Of a stretch of DNA of 64,000 bases, positions 51,089 to 60,600 are shown in pieces. Made by a program: the position numbers and the translations under genes. A model generated the notes under the pieces. It made no database searches and was not told the origin of the DNA. It saw only the letters and a program-made list of their open reading frames with translations. Numbering within the stretch: the stretch's first letter is position 1; the number at the start of each line of letters is the position of its first letter. This DNA is from Ekhidna lutea (GTDB taxonomy: Bacteria; Bacteroidota; Bacteroidia; Cytophagales; Cyclobacteriaceae), in the NCBI RefSeq assembly GCF_900188325.1, contig NZ_FZPD01000002.1:830183-894182 (forward strand), in the 5' to 3' direction.

Positions 51089-52420
51089 ATGCTAAGCTCT
51101 CTACCATCATCGTTTCGAAAACATGGCCTTCAGGCTGATGTGAGAACCTTGCTCATTTTGAGGAAGGCGATGCAGAAGGGGCTTGTCAAAACACTGGGAG
51201 ATCTTCACAACGCATTAAAAGGAATTGTGGTGAAAGAGCCTGCAGATATTGGCCCGTTCACTAAAGCTTATTACGAATACTTTCTTCATGTTCCTATCGC
51301 ACCGGGCCAAACACTGGAAGACGCAATCCTACGCTCAGAGACCTTTCAAAAATGGAAGACCCAATACATTGACGAGGCAGATAAAGAAGTTGACCTATCA
51401 GAAGAAGAGTTGGTAAATACATTTTTAGATCAGGTGCATCTTACCTCCTACGATATCAAAGAGGTGATTGATGGAAAGGAGATTTGGGATAAGGATAATC
51501 CTGACCTTGAAGATGAAGATCCGCAGGAAATAGACGGGCAACCAGCCGAACGTGTGCTGGATAAAATGGCTGACTATTCTGATTTGACATTGGAAGAGCT
51601 ATTGGAGCGAATGGAAAAGGTGAAAGACCAGCAGCGCACCAACCACAGCGGTGGTAGTCACTGGATAGGAACAGGGGGAATTTCTCCTTATGGACATGGT
51701 GGTGCTGCGAAAAATGGCATCCGAGTTGGTGGCCAAGGTGGTGGTCGTATGGCCAGAAAGGTGATTGGTGACAAAAATTACTTCCCAATCGATCGAGATG
51801 CGATACTCAATGATAACAATGTGGATGCAGCTCTGGCCTCTATTAAGGGAGTTATTGAAGAGAGTGCCATTGAAAAGCTGGATGTACCACATACGATTAA
51901 GTCGGGACTGAAACGTGGTGGGCTCTTCATACCAGAACTGACCAGTGAAAAAAATGAAGAGCTAAAAATCATCGTTTTGATAGACAATGGAGGGTATTCG
52001 ATGGCTCCCTATGTGCGGACTGTTCAGCAGCTATTCCGCAAAATGAAAACCCGTTTTGCACATGATCTGGAAGTGTACTATTTCCACAACACCATCTATG
52101 ACCGGGTGTGGATAGATGAGCGGCGGTCCACCTACATCACTGTTGAGAAGCTACTGATGCACAGCAAAGACTACCGGGTGTTTTTCATCGGTGATTCTGC
52201 AATGGCTCCATATGAGCTAAGTGCACTAAGCATTCGTAATATTCAGGCCATAGTGAAGAAGTTTAAGAAATCCGTTTGGTTAAATCCCGAACCACTGAAG
52301 TACTGGCCGGGCACCTACACCATTCAGGCCATGAAGCAGATTGTGCCTATGTTTCCACTTACTCCTCATGGCATTGAGCGGGCGGTAAGAGAGATGAATT
52401 CAAAGAGTACGGAGGGGTAA
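51089..52420 (+). CDS. VWA-domain (CoxE-like) partner of the MoxR ATPase
   Basis: A 443-residue protein. Residues 1-280 form a helical, acidic N-terminal part; a glycine-rich stretch near 190-215 (HGGAAKNGIRVGGQGGGRM) is notable. A VWA domain follows, IVLIDNGGYSMAPYVRTVQ near residue 296. The metal-ion-dependent adhesion site normally reads DxSxS; here it is DNGGYS, so the serines are shifted or lost and metal binding may be weak. It follows the MoxR gene after the palindromic repeat and is probably its substrate adaptor. Confidence 0.85.
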   Translation: MLSSLPSSFRKHGLQADVRTLLILRKAMQKGLVKTLGDLHNALKGIVVKEPADIGPFTKAYYEYFLHVPIAPGQTLEDAILRSETFQKWKTQYIDEADKEVDLSEEELVNTFLDQVHLTSYDIKEVIDGKEIWDKDNPDLEDEDPQEIDGQPAERVLDKMADYSDLTLEELLERMEKVKDQQRTNHSGGSHWIGTGGISPYGHGGAAKNGIRVGGQGGGRMARKVIGDKNYFPIDRDAILNDNNVDAALASIKGVIEESAIEKLDVPHTIKSGLKRGGLFIPELTSEKNEELKIIVLIDNGGYSMAPYVRTVQQLFRKMKTRFAHDLEVYYFHNTIYDRVWIDERRSTYITVEKLLMHSKDYRVFFIGDSAMAPYELSALSIRNIQAIVKKFKKSVWLNPEPLKYWPGTYTIQAMKQIVPMFPLTPHGIERAVREMNSKSTEG

Positions 52421-52427
52421 TATTGGG

Positions 52428-52447
52428 GTACTTTTAGAAAAAAGTAC
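52428..52447. terminator. hairpin terminator between convergent genes
   Basis: GTACTTTT and AAAAGTAC form an 8-bp stem with loop AGAA, squeezed between the VWA stop and the lipocalin-like stop. The T and A arms can act in both directions, though no long T-tract follows. Confidence 0.4.
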
Positions 52448-52924
52448 TTACTCAACCTTTAGCAAGACTCTTTTATACCTGCTTCCTTCAGACTCAATAT
52501 TAATAATTAAAGAATCTCCTGAAATACTGTATTGCCTTTCTCGATCAGTATTTACATAGTTAGGATTTAAGGCACCCTCAACCTCGTGAATAACAACACT
52601 CCTTTCTTTATCTACCGAATAAGTACCAAAATATGTAATTGAACCCCTTGCTATTTGTGCTACTATGGAGTCACTTGGCCGTTCAGTCAATCGAGGATGA
52701 GGTGGATTCTTCATAATTTGAATAGACATATGACCACCTGGCGTGTAGATAAAGTAACCTAATGGGGGGTTGCCGTAAGGTTGTGAAACCTTACCTTCTT
52801 CGTCGTAATTTGAAAGTTCAACTAGTTTCCATACTCCAGCTATATCCAGAACATCTTGTTGCTTTTCAGGCTGACACGCTGCGAAAATCATGAATGATAA
52901 TACAAGAATTACTCCTTTTTTCAT
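52448..52924 (-). CDS. lipocalin-like domain lipoprotein
   Basis: A 158-residue lipoprotein, lipobox FAACQ with Cys16. The body begins DIAGVWKLVELSNYDEEGK and contains YFIYTPGGHMSIQIMKNPP, a pattern of the lipocalin-like families of bacteria (Lipocalin_5 type). It probably sits on the periplasmic face of a membrane. No ligand is known. It is isolated on the minus strand, and the next gene upstream starts after 68 bp. Confidence 0.8.
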   Translation of the reverse strand: MKKGVILVLSFMIFAACQPEKQQDVLDIAGVWKLVELSNYDEEGKVSQPYGNPPLGYFIYTPGGHMSIQIMKNPPHPRLTERPSDSIVAQIARGSITYFGTYSVDKERSVVIHEVEGALNPNYVNTDRERQYSISGDSLIINIESEGSRYKRVLLKVE

Positions 52925-52992
52925 AGGGTTATCTTTTCACTAAAAATACTCTATTTTTTTTGGCACTTTAGAAATAAGGAATTTCATAAAGT

Positions 52993-53511
52993 TTAGAGCT
53001 TTAGCCTAAACCCAAACACCGGCAAACCACTTTGTTCAAAATCAAGGTCTTCTGACCGAATAAACCCCATCTTCTCATACATACCCCACGCCACCTGCAT
53101 GGATTCAGTGGTATGTATCACTACTTGCTTCCTGCCTTCAGATTTAGCTTGGTCGATGCATGCTATCGTAAGCTTCTTCCCCACTCCTAACCCCCTGGCT
53201 TTTGGGTCAACGGCAAGTAATCGAAAGCCCGCAGCATTTTTCTCCAAAGTAGCAGTACCTCCAGAGCTATAATCTTTCATATCACCTATATAGACCACAG
53301 CACCTAACAATTGGTCACCTTGCTTTGCTACCAATAATTCCACACTCTCCTTCCTGGTAAATTCACCGATGTTGGCCAACATATTGTAGTAATCAGGCTG
53401 TTCCTCAGGTGAAGGAAATCCCGAAAGGTTGGAGTAAACCTTAACCATAAGCTTACCTATCATAGGGTGATCCTTTTCTAATGCTGGTGATATTTTTATT
53501 TCGCTACTCAT
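52993..53511 (-). CDS. GNAT-family N-acetyltransferase
   Basis: A 172-residue acetyltransferase. The acetyl-CoA signature is LAVDPKARGLGVGKKLTIACIDQA, followed by the beta-bulge region QVVIHTTESMQVAWGMYEKMGF, complete for the fold. The substrate is unknown. It overlaps the start of the symporter gene by 4 bp (53508-53511), so it is translated right after it. Cytoplasmic. Confidence 0.9.
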   Translation of the reverse strand: MSSEIKISPALEKDHPMIGKLMVKVYSNLSGFPSPEEQPDYYNMLANIGEFTRKESVELLVAKQGDQLLGAVVYIGDMKDYSSGGTATLEKNAAGFRLLAVDPKARGLGVGKKLTIACIDQAKSEGRKQVVIHTTESMQVAWGMYEKMGFIRSEDLDFEQSGLPVFGFRLKL

Positions 53512-54371
53512 CTGTTCTTTTTGGAAAGCAGGTATGCCAATCCTAAGGTAGTGAAGAACGAAAAACTGCTGTATACAATGGCGACCATTGCGATAGCTTG
53601 ATTATTCAAGATGTTGGATGCAATAAATATGGCTAGTGCACTGTTTTGCAAACCCATTTCAATGCTAATTGTATACCTACCGTCCTGATTTATTTTAAAT
53701 TCACCTGCAACCCAATAACCAATCAATATAGTAGTGATATTTAGCAGCAGCAAGGGTATTAGCACATGTATGAGCTTATCCCAGATCAATCCTTCACCTG
53801 CCTGCGCATTTAGTCCTACAACAAGGAATACAATCAATAAGATGGCCGGAAGTATATACTTGAGGTACGGTCTAATTCTGTCAGCTAACGATTTAAAATA
53901 ATGCCTGATAAAAAGTCCTGTGATGACTGGGACAATGACAGTTGACCCAATGTTTTTGAATGTATCAAAGAATGATAATGCCACCTCCTGATGTTGGCCT
54001 GTGAATAACTCAAGGCTTAATGTTGTAAAAAATGGAATCGTGAAAAGAATCAGGAAGCTATTGAATGATGTTAACGATATAGAAAGAGCGGTTCTCCCTT
54101 GCAACATATGTGTCACAAGATTAGATGCCGTCCCTCCCGGACAAGCCGCAATGAGCACAATACCCACTTTATAGGAAGGGTCCAGCTTCCAAACAGAAGC
54201 TATCAATAAACCAATAGCTGGAAGCATTATCATTTGAAGTGAAAGGCCGGTAAGTATAGCCTTAGGTCTAATAAATACCCTTCTAAAACTATCGAGGGTA
54301 AGATTTAACCCAATGCCAAACATGATAATGGCAATGGCAGCCGGTACAAGTACGTCTGATAAGTTGGTCAT
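53508..54371 (-). CDS. bile acid:sodium symporter-family transporter
   Basis: A 287-residue inner-membrane protein with about nine helices. The family signatures are IIMFGIGLNLTLDSFRRV near the start, AACPGGTASNLVTHMLQGRTALS around 75-97 and EMGLQNSALAIFIASNIL around 240. Bacterial members carry organic anions or pantoate with sodium; the substrate here cannot be told. It is first in a two-gene unit with the GNAT, preceded by a strong terminator. Confidence 0.9.
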   Translation of the reverse strand: MTNLSDVLVPAAIAIIMFGIGLNLTLDSFRRVFIRPKAILTGLSLQMIMLPAIGLLIASVWKLDPSYKVGIVLIAACPGGTASNLVTHMLQGRTALSISLTSFNSFLILFTIPFFTTLSLELFTGQHQEVALSFFDTFKNIGSTVIVPVITGLFIRHYFKSLADRIRPYLKYILPAILLIVFLVVGLNAQAGEGLIWDKLIHVLIPLLLLNITTILIGYWVAGEFKINQDGRYTISIEMGLQNSALAIFIASNILNNQAIAMVAIVYSSFSFFTTLGLAYLLSKKNR

Positions 54372-54395
54372 TGAATACCGAAATTAAAAAATAAA

Positions 54396-54420
54396 CCCCC
54401 GAACATACTATGTTCGGGGG
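54396..54420 (-). terminator. strong rho-independent terminator
   Basis: CCCCCGAACATA is followed after one base by its exact complement TATGTTCGGGGG. On the minus strand the hairpin is followed by TTTATTTTTT. It ends the lipocalin-like gene at 54447 and lies before the symporter start. Confidence 0.85.
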
Positions 54421-54446
54421 CATCCTCTTCACACTTTGATCAGCCA

Positions 54447-54950
54447 TCAATTCCGATTGAGAAGAAATTGTATTTCCAGATTCCCAAACCATTCGGGCTT
54501 TTCGCCAGAAGGATAGGTTTCATCATACATCGTCAGGCTGAACTTAGAATTATCAGTACCTATGCGATAGTGCTGGATTCCACCTTCAAATCCCGGCACT
54601 TTAGCGATATCAGCAGTGGTTACAAAATCCTGACCTATAATTTCATAGCTCCCACTATTGAAAACAATAGTTTTAAATGCGTACTTAATTTCATCATCCG
54701 TCATTTTACTAAGTGTGTCGGCACTTTCACGCTCCGTTCCATACGGATTATACATAATCGAATATTTACTTTCATCCACGATCAATCTACCCGGATATGT
54801 ACAGGTGACTCGATACGTGGTATCCGAGTAGATATAATTAATGCCTGTGATAGACCAAGTACCCTGCATTGGATTACTATCCCTGTCATTGCTTCCAGTA
54901 GCCGTTGTGCAAGCTGTAGCTATTGAAAGAACTACGATCATCCTTTTCAT
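54447..54950 (-). CDS. small lipoprotein, lipocalin-like
   Basis: A 167-residue exported protein. A short signal ends at a lipobox-like IATACT (Cys14). The body QGTWSITGINYIYSDTTYRV, then YPGRLIVDESKYSIMYNPYG, is a beta-barrel-like pattern as in lipocalin-type proteins of Bacteroidota. Function unknown. The gene is alone on its transcript, ending in the hairpin at 54396. Confidence 0.72.
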   Translation of the reverse strand: MKRMIVVLSIATACTTATGSNDRDSNPMQGTWSITGINYIYSDTTYRVTCTYPGRLIVDESKYSIMYNPYGTERESADTLSKMTDDEIKYAFKTIVFNSGSYEIIGQDFVTTADIAKVPGFEGGIQHYRIGTDNSKFSLTMYDETYPSGEKPEWFGNLEIQFLLNRN

Positions 54951-55021
54951 CAGCCAATAATAAGCCTGTTTCGGTCATAAACTACCTGATTTTAGTAAGT
55001 ATAGGTTTAGGATAATTATCC

Positions 55022-56068
55022 TTAACTTCTTTTTGCTCTCCGATAAGCAGACGGTGTGGTACCTGTTTCCTTGGTAAATGCTTTGTAGAAGGTGACTTTG
55101 TTGTTAAAACCGCTATCCATTGCAATGGCCTCTATTTTAAAATGATCGTGTTTTGGATCTACCAAGAGTGACTTTGCATGCTCAATTCTGAACTTATTGA
55201 TGTAGTCGTTGAAGTTTTGTCCTATTTGAACAGATAATGTTTGCGATATTTTATGCGAGGCTTCTCCTATTAAATCAGCCAATTCATTAACGCACATATC
55301 TCTTTTAAGAAACAATTTTTTACTTTCAAATTCTCTTTTGATGGCATTCGAAATCCTCTTCATTTCACTTGGAGACAGTGAGGATCTGAGGTATTTTTTG
55401 ATGTTCTGTAAGAAATCAGGATCTCTGTAAAGCAAAATCCCAATCACCAAAGACACTCCGCTGGAAAGCAAATAGTACCAAATAAAATCTCTATAAGAAT
55501 TGGCAAACTCCGTAAGCAATGACACCACTGCTGCTGAGATGAAATATATCGTGCTAATGGACACCACATAAAGTCTTTCAGATGTACGAACCTCACTCCA
55601 ATGCATGCGAATCAAATACACCACATACAAGCCATAAGCAATAATGTGTCCTGATCTCAGATAATTATAATAAAGAAACCTGTCTAGAAAATTTTCTCTC
55701 AAATGTCTCGCTCTTTCGAATCCATCCGCAATGGTGAAAAAATCAGAAAGGGTAAAAATCACAATTAGAAAAGGAATTAGATGGTACCAGAAATTAATGC
55801 GTCTATCGAAGATCACCGAAGTAATATGAACGAGAAATATTGGCCCGTATAGAAATCCAATAGGCGTAAAATAATAACCTAAAAAAAATGGGATTTGTTG
55901 CGCAATGGTACTCGTTGAGTAAAGAAAATTGAGATACTCCAGACTAAACAGAAGTACAAAAATTGAAATGGAGCGGTGTTTTCTGTCGTCGCATTTAAAA
56001 AAAATACCCCCTGCTATAAAAAAACCAATAAGAGAAAGTGAAAATAAAGCTATACGAAGGAAGGTCAT
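55022..56068 (-). CDS. membrane-anchored AraC-family transcriptional regulator
   Basis: A 348-residue protein with about seven transmembrane helices in residues 1-210. A C-terminal AraC DNA-binding domain (about 240-348) contains two helix-turn-helix units: MCVNELADLIGEASHKISQT and IEAIAMDSGFNNKVTFYKAF, followed by TGTTPSAYRR. This architecture is frequent in Bacteroidota and senses an unknown membrane signal. It lies downstream of the DoxX-like gene on the same strand and could regulate it. Confidence 0.92.
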   Translation of the reverse strand: MTFLRIALFSLSLIGFFIAGGIFFKCDDRKHRSISIFVLLFSLEYLNFLYSTSTIAQQIPFFLGYYFTPIGFLYGPIFLVHITSVIFDRRINFWYHLIPFLIVIFTLSDFFTIADGFERARHLRENFLDRFLYYNYLRSGHIIAYGLYVVYLIRMHWSEVRTSERLYVVSISTIYFISAAVVSLLTEFANSYRDFIWYYLLSSGVSLVIGILLYRDPDFLQNIKKYLRSSLSPSEMKRISNAIKREFESKKLFLKRDMCVNELADLIGEASHKISQTLSVQIGQNFNDYINKFRIEHAKSLLVDPKHDHFKIEAIAMDSGFNNKVTFYKAFTKETGTTPSAYRRAKRS

Positions 56069-56119
56069 TGATATTCATTAGGTAGATTAACTACCTAACA
56101 AACCAAGTTACCGAGTCAC

Positions 56120-56515
56120 TTATCCTCCAAGCAGATAGAGTGTCATAATACAAATGATGAAGTAGGTCGTTAAAGTAGCAGCACCTACATAATCCTGTGC
56201 AACACGCTGACCAAAAAAGAGCGCCAAAATTGAAATGGTTGAAAGCTGGGCTCCAATTAGACCTACTGCCGAACCTCCCTCAAAAACATAGAAATATATT
56301 CCAGCTGCACAAAAAATACCGGAGGCAACTTCCAGCACTGTGATTACAGGAATCATCAAACCCGTTATGCTTTTTAGTGGGCTGTTTTCAAAGTGACCGG
56401 ACAGCCACTCTTTATTTCCTTTATAATTAAAAACCTTATCCAGTCCCGACTGTAAAAAAAGAATGGAAAGAAAGGCCAGACATAGTACAGGTGCAGATAA
56501 AAGAAGATGTTTCAT
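56120..56515 (-). CDS. DoxX-like small membrane protein
   Basis: A 131-residue protein with four helices. LFLQSGLDKVFNYKG near residue 20 and the tail helices resemble DoxX/MauE-type membrane proteins, whose role in most bacteria is unclear. No cysteine motif for thiol chemistry is evident. The AraC-type gene follows 51 bp downstream on the same strand. Confidence 0.7.
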   Translation of the reverse strand: MKHLLLSAPVLCLAFLSILFLQSGLDKVFNYKGNKEWLSGHFENSPLKSITGLMIPVITVLEVASGIFCAAGIYFYVFEGGSAVGLIGAQLSTISILALFFGQRVAQDYVGAATLTTYFIICIMTLYLLGG

Positions 56516-56565
56516 TGGGCTGATTTTTTCAGCCCAATTTAATGATTCTTAATGACCCAAGAAGA

Positions 56566-57468
56566 CTAGAAGTATCTTGGTGTAACAATCTTGGATTTAG
56601 CAAATACAAATCGATAATTGATCATGAATTCATGCGAACCTGAATTTGCCTGACCCAAATCTGAGGTGGTGTAATCATAAGCATAACCGAATCTCAACTG
56701 AGGATTAATCTGTAGATCAAATAGAAAATCAATTGAATCAAATGATCGGTAAGACAACCCAAACCAAACGCGATCATTAATGATCAAATTTGCATTTACG
56801 TCCATTTCTATCGGTGCGCCGGAAACTGATTTAATAAGGCCACTAGGCTTCAGTTTAAGGACTGGAGACAAATCAAATATATACCCTGCGGTTGCAAAAA
56901 AGTGTCTAATCTCTTTGGAACTAAAATCTGAATTATCATTTGAGCCCACTTCATTATTGACAATTACAGGTAAAGAGGCACCCGCATAAAATCGATCAGT
57001 GCTATAAAACAATCCCGCTCCAAAATTTGGTGACATCTCATTTTGGTTGGCTTGTAGGTTAGGATCGTTCACAACCAAGTCACTATAATTAACACTACTC
57101 GACCTCAACCCACCTTGAAGTCCAAATGAAAGCGTCCCTTTGCCCGTCTGCATCATATATGCATAAGAAAGATAAAGCGTATTTTGCTCTGTAACTCCCA
57201 GTTTATCATGTGCAATAAATGCACCCAATCCGATGTTCCTGCCCGGTATTGGGGAATGGATAGAGAACGTCTGTGTTGTAGGGGCTCCATCAATTCCAAC
57301 CCACTGCACTCTTGCCAGAGCTGTTGCACTGATTGACTCATGACTGCCTGCATATGCTGGATTAATAGCTAGTCCATTAAACATATATTGAGTGAACATA
57401 GCTTGCTGCTGAGCTATCACTATTTGGCCAACGCATGCAAATAAAATTAGAAGGAAAAATTGTCTCAC
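56566..57468 (-). CDS. PorP/SprF-family outer-membrane protein, T9SS partner
   Basis: I take GTG at 57468 as the start because it gives the signal peptide MRQFFLLILFACVGQIVIAQ; an upstream ATG at 57501 adds 11 residues that spoil the signal. The 300-residue product has the family hallmark FTQYMFNGLAINPAYAGSHE and a barrel with strands such as LSYAYMMQTGKGTLSFGLQ. PorP/SprF proteins hold or receive T9SS cargo that has a type B C-terminal domain. The gene lies directly downstream of such a cargo gene, matching the sprB-sprF arrangement. Confidence 0.92.
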   Translation of the reverse strand: MRQFFLLILFACVGQIVIAQQQAMFTQYMFNGLAINPAYAGSHESISATALARVQWVGIDGAPTTQTFSIHSPIPGRNIGLGAFIAHDKLGVTEQNTLYLSYAYMMQTGKGTLSFGLQGGLRSSSVNYSDLVVNDPNLQANQNEMSPNFGAGLFYSTDRFYAGASLPVIVNNEVGSNDNSDFSSKEIRHFFATAGYIFDLSPVLKLKPSGLIKSVSGAPIEMDVNANLIINDRVWFGLSYRSFDSIDFLFDLQINPQLRFGYAYDYTTSDLGQANSGSHEFMINYRFVFAKSKIVTPRYF

Positions 57469-57592
57469 TTTTAAATTTCTTAATTGCTGCAAATCAAGCA
57501 ACCATCCAGCAAACTATTTTTTGTATTCGATAATAGGTAGCTATCCTACGTTGAATGGCCGTTTTATTAGGTTGACAATTTTAAACCAAAAA

Positions 57593-57628
57593 GGCAGTCT
57601 TCATATTCATGAAAACTGCCCCTTTTTT
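57593..57628. terminator. bidirectional hairpin terminator between the giant gene and the PorP/SprF gene
   Basis: GGCAGT (57593-57598) pairs with ACTGCC (57615-57620), and TTCAT/ATGAA continue the stem inside. The plus strand continues with CCTTTTTT, while the minus strand continues with TTTTTGG. On the minus strand it may partly stop transcription from the giant gene and so set the amount of the downstream porin-like partner. Confidence 0.7.
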
Positions 57629-57652
57629 ACTAGTGATTAAGCCTATTCGTAT

Positions 57653-60600
57653 CTAGCGATTTACCACTACAAATCCTGATATTGGCTTACTACCATCTCC
57701 CAAATTAATCAAATAGTAGTAGGTGCCATCCGGAACAATTTTCTCACCATATGTCAACCCTTTGGTTACTTCACTTGACCACACTCTCGATTGATTATCA
57801 TACCCATCAATCTCAAAGACTTTATTCCCCCATCTATTGTAAATCTGTACGTTATTGTTGGGGTACAACTCTATGTCTTTGATATAGAAGAAGTCATTGA
57901 TTCCGTCACCATCAGGAGTAAACCCTTTTCGAGGTGTTACTTTATCACAGAGGTCTGTATCCAGGTAGTTCGGAGTTCCATCTTCATCGCAATCATCGTT
58001 ATTTAGGTCGCCATCGCCATTAGTGTCTTCATCTGTATCTAACAGCCCGTCACCATCAGTATCACAGCTATCTGTATCCTGGAAGTTAGGTATTCCATCA
58101 CCATCACAATCATCATTGTACGGGTCTCCATCACCATCAGTGTCTTCATCTCCATCATCCAGTCCATCACCATCAGTATCGCAAGGATCGGTATCCTGAA
58201 AATTTGGAGTGCCATCACCATCACAATCATCATTGTAAGGATCACCATCTCCGTCGGTATCTTCATCTCCATCCAGTAATCCATCACCGTCGGTATCACA
58301 GTAGTCTGTATCCAGGTAATTAGGTATTCCGTCTCCATCACAATCATCGTTTGTTGGATCGCCATCACCATCCAAATCTTCATCTTCAGTCAAGATACCA
58401 TCACCATCGTCATCCTCATCTAGATAATCAGGATCACCATCGCCATCTGTGTCGTCATCAGTAGGATCACCATCGCCATCAAGATCTTCATCCACATCAA
58501 GGATTCCATCACCATCAGTATCACAGCTATCTGTATCCTGGAAGTTTGGTGTGCCGTCACCATCACAGTCATCGTTATATGGATCACCATCACCATCCGA
58601 GTCTTCATCGCCATCATCTAATCCATCACCATCTGTATCACATGGGTCAGAATCAAGGAAATTTGGAGTCCCGTCACCATCGCAATCATCATTATAAAAA
58701 TCGCCATCGCCATCCAGGTCTTCATCATTATCGAAAATACCGTCTCCATCCGAATCGCAGTAATCTGAATCAAGATAGTTTGGAGTACCATCATTATCGC
58801 AATCATCGTTTGTTGGATCGCCATCGCCATCAAGATCCTCGTCCTCTGTTAGAATGCCATCGCCATCATCATCTTCGTCAAGATAGTCCGGATTACCATC
58901 GCCATCACTGTCATCGTTTGTTGGATCGCCATCGCCATTAATATCTTCATCAAAATCTACAACCCCATCACCATCAGCATCACAACTATCTGTATCCTGA
59001 AAGTTAGGTGTGCCGTCACCATCACAGTCATCGTTATATGGATCACCATCACCGTCCGAGTCTTCATCGCCATCATCTAATCCATCGCCATCTGTATCAC
59101 ATGGGTCAGCATCAAGGAAATTTGGAGTCCCGTCACCATCGCAATCATCATTATAAAAATCGCCATCGCCATCCAGGTCTTCATCATTATCGAAAATACC
59201 GTCACCATCCGTATCGCAGTAATCTGAATCAAGATAGTTTGGAGTACCATCATTATCGCAATCATCGTTTGTTGGATCGCCATCGCCATCAAGATCCTCG
59301 TCCTCTGTTAGAATGCCATCATCATCATCGTCTTCATCTAAATAATCAGGGGTGCCATCACCATCACTATCATCATTGGTTGGGTCTCCATCTCCATTAA
59401 TATCTTCATCAATTGTAGCCACGCCATCTCCATCATCGTCTCCGTCCAGGTAATCAGGGGTGCCATCACCGTCGCTATCATCATTGGTTGGGTCTCCGTC
59501 TCCATCAATATCCTCATCAAAATCCAAAATGCCGTCACCATCAGAGTCACCCGCCAGGATAGTTAGCTCATCAGATGTTGTATCAGATGTGCTGTTTCCA
59601 GCCGCATCTGTAGCAGTTACTTGTACTTCATTGGCACCACCAATATTTGGATTAAATGTCCCTGAAGCAGGTGTCACTGTTTCGGTATTCACACTCCAGT
59701 TTCCATTGGCATCAGCGGTAACTATATAGGTAGCACCTCCAACTATGACAGTAACCGTGCTACCTGGTTCGGCAGTACCTCTGATGATTGGAGTAGTATC
59801 ATTGGTGATTTGACTGAACACCACAGGAACAACCGGATCAGTCGTGTCGATAGTCAATTCATTGGAGGTATTATCAGTTGAAGAGCAACTACCCAAATCA
59901 GCAGTTACAACCACTTCATTGACTCCATTCACATTTGGACTAAATGTTCCGCTTGCAGGGGTTCCTGAAGTGTTAACTGACCAATTACCACTGCCATCAG
60001 TAGTCGTGTTAAAAGTTGCTCCTCCTACCACTACACTAATGTTACTACCTGCATCAGCTGTTCCCGTAAGGGTTGGTGATGTATCGTTAGTTATCAAATT
60101 GGTCACGGTTGGTACAGCAGGCAATGCATTGACCACCACTGTAAAGGAGCTGGCACTACTTGAACATCCTGAGCCCGAATTTTGAACGGTAATGCTAGCA
60201 TTGTAGGTAGCCGCACTGGCCGCTGCAGGGATAGTTAATGAAATTGGGTTTGAACCTAGGGAAGCGTTCGAAATATCCACAAAACCTTGCGCTTCGGCAG
60301 TCGCATCAAAATCAATGCTGTACAGATCAGGTGATCCTGTCGTTCCTGAATAACTTAAGTCAGCAGAAGATTCTCCCCGACAAACTTCGGGATTGGTTCC
60401 AATGGTAATGGAAGGTCCGACAGGATCATTCAAGGTGACACTTGCAATAACATTGGAGTTGCAGCCACCCAAGGAAACACTCATATTGGAATAGGTTCCT
60501 GCTTGCAAGCCAGTAATAGTAAGATTACCCCCACCGTCTGATCCAATCGTCGTACTTACAGCAGATGTTCCGGTGTAGCTTACCGAATAGCTTGTTGAGG

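Noticed and set aside
58039..59550. Several long open frames on both strands opposite or out of frame with the acidic repeats
   Set aside because: They are His-, Met- or Ser-rich low-complexity translations that mirror the repeated GATGGTGAT-type codons of the real gene. They have no domain content.
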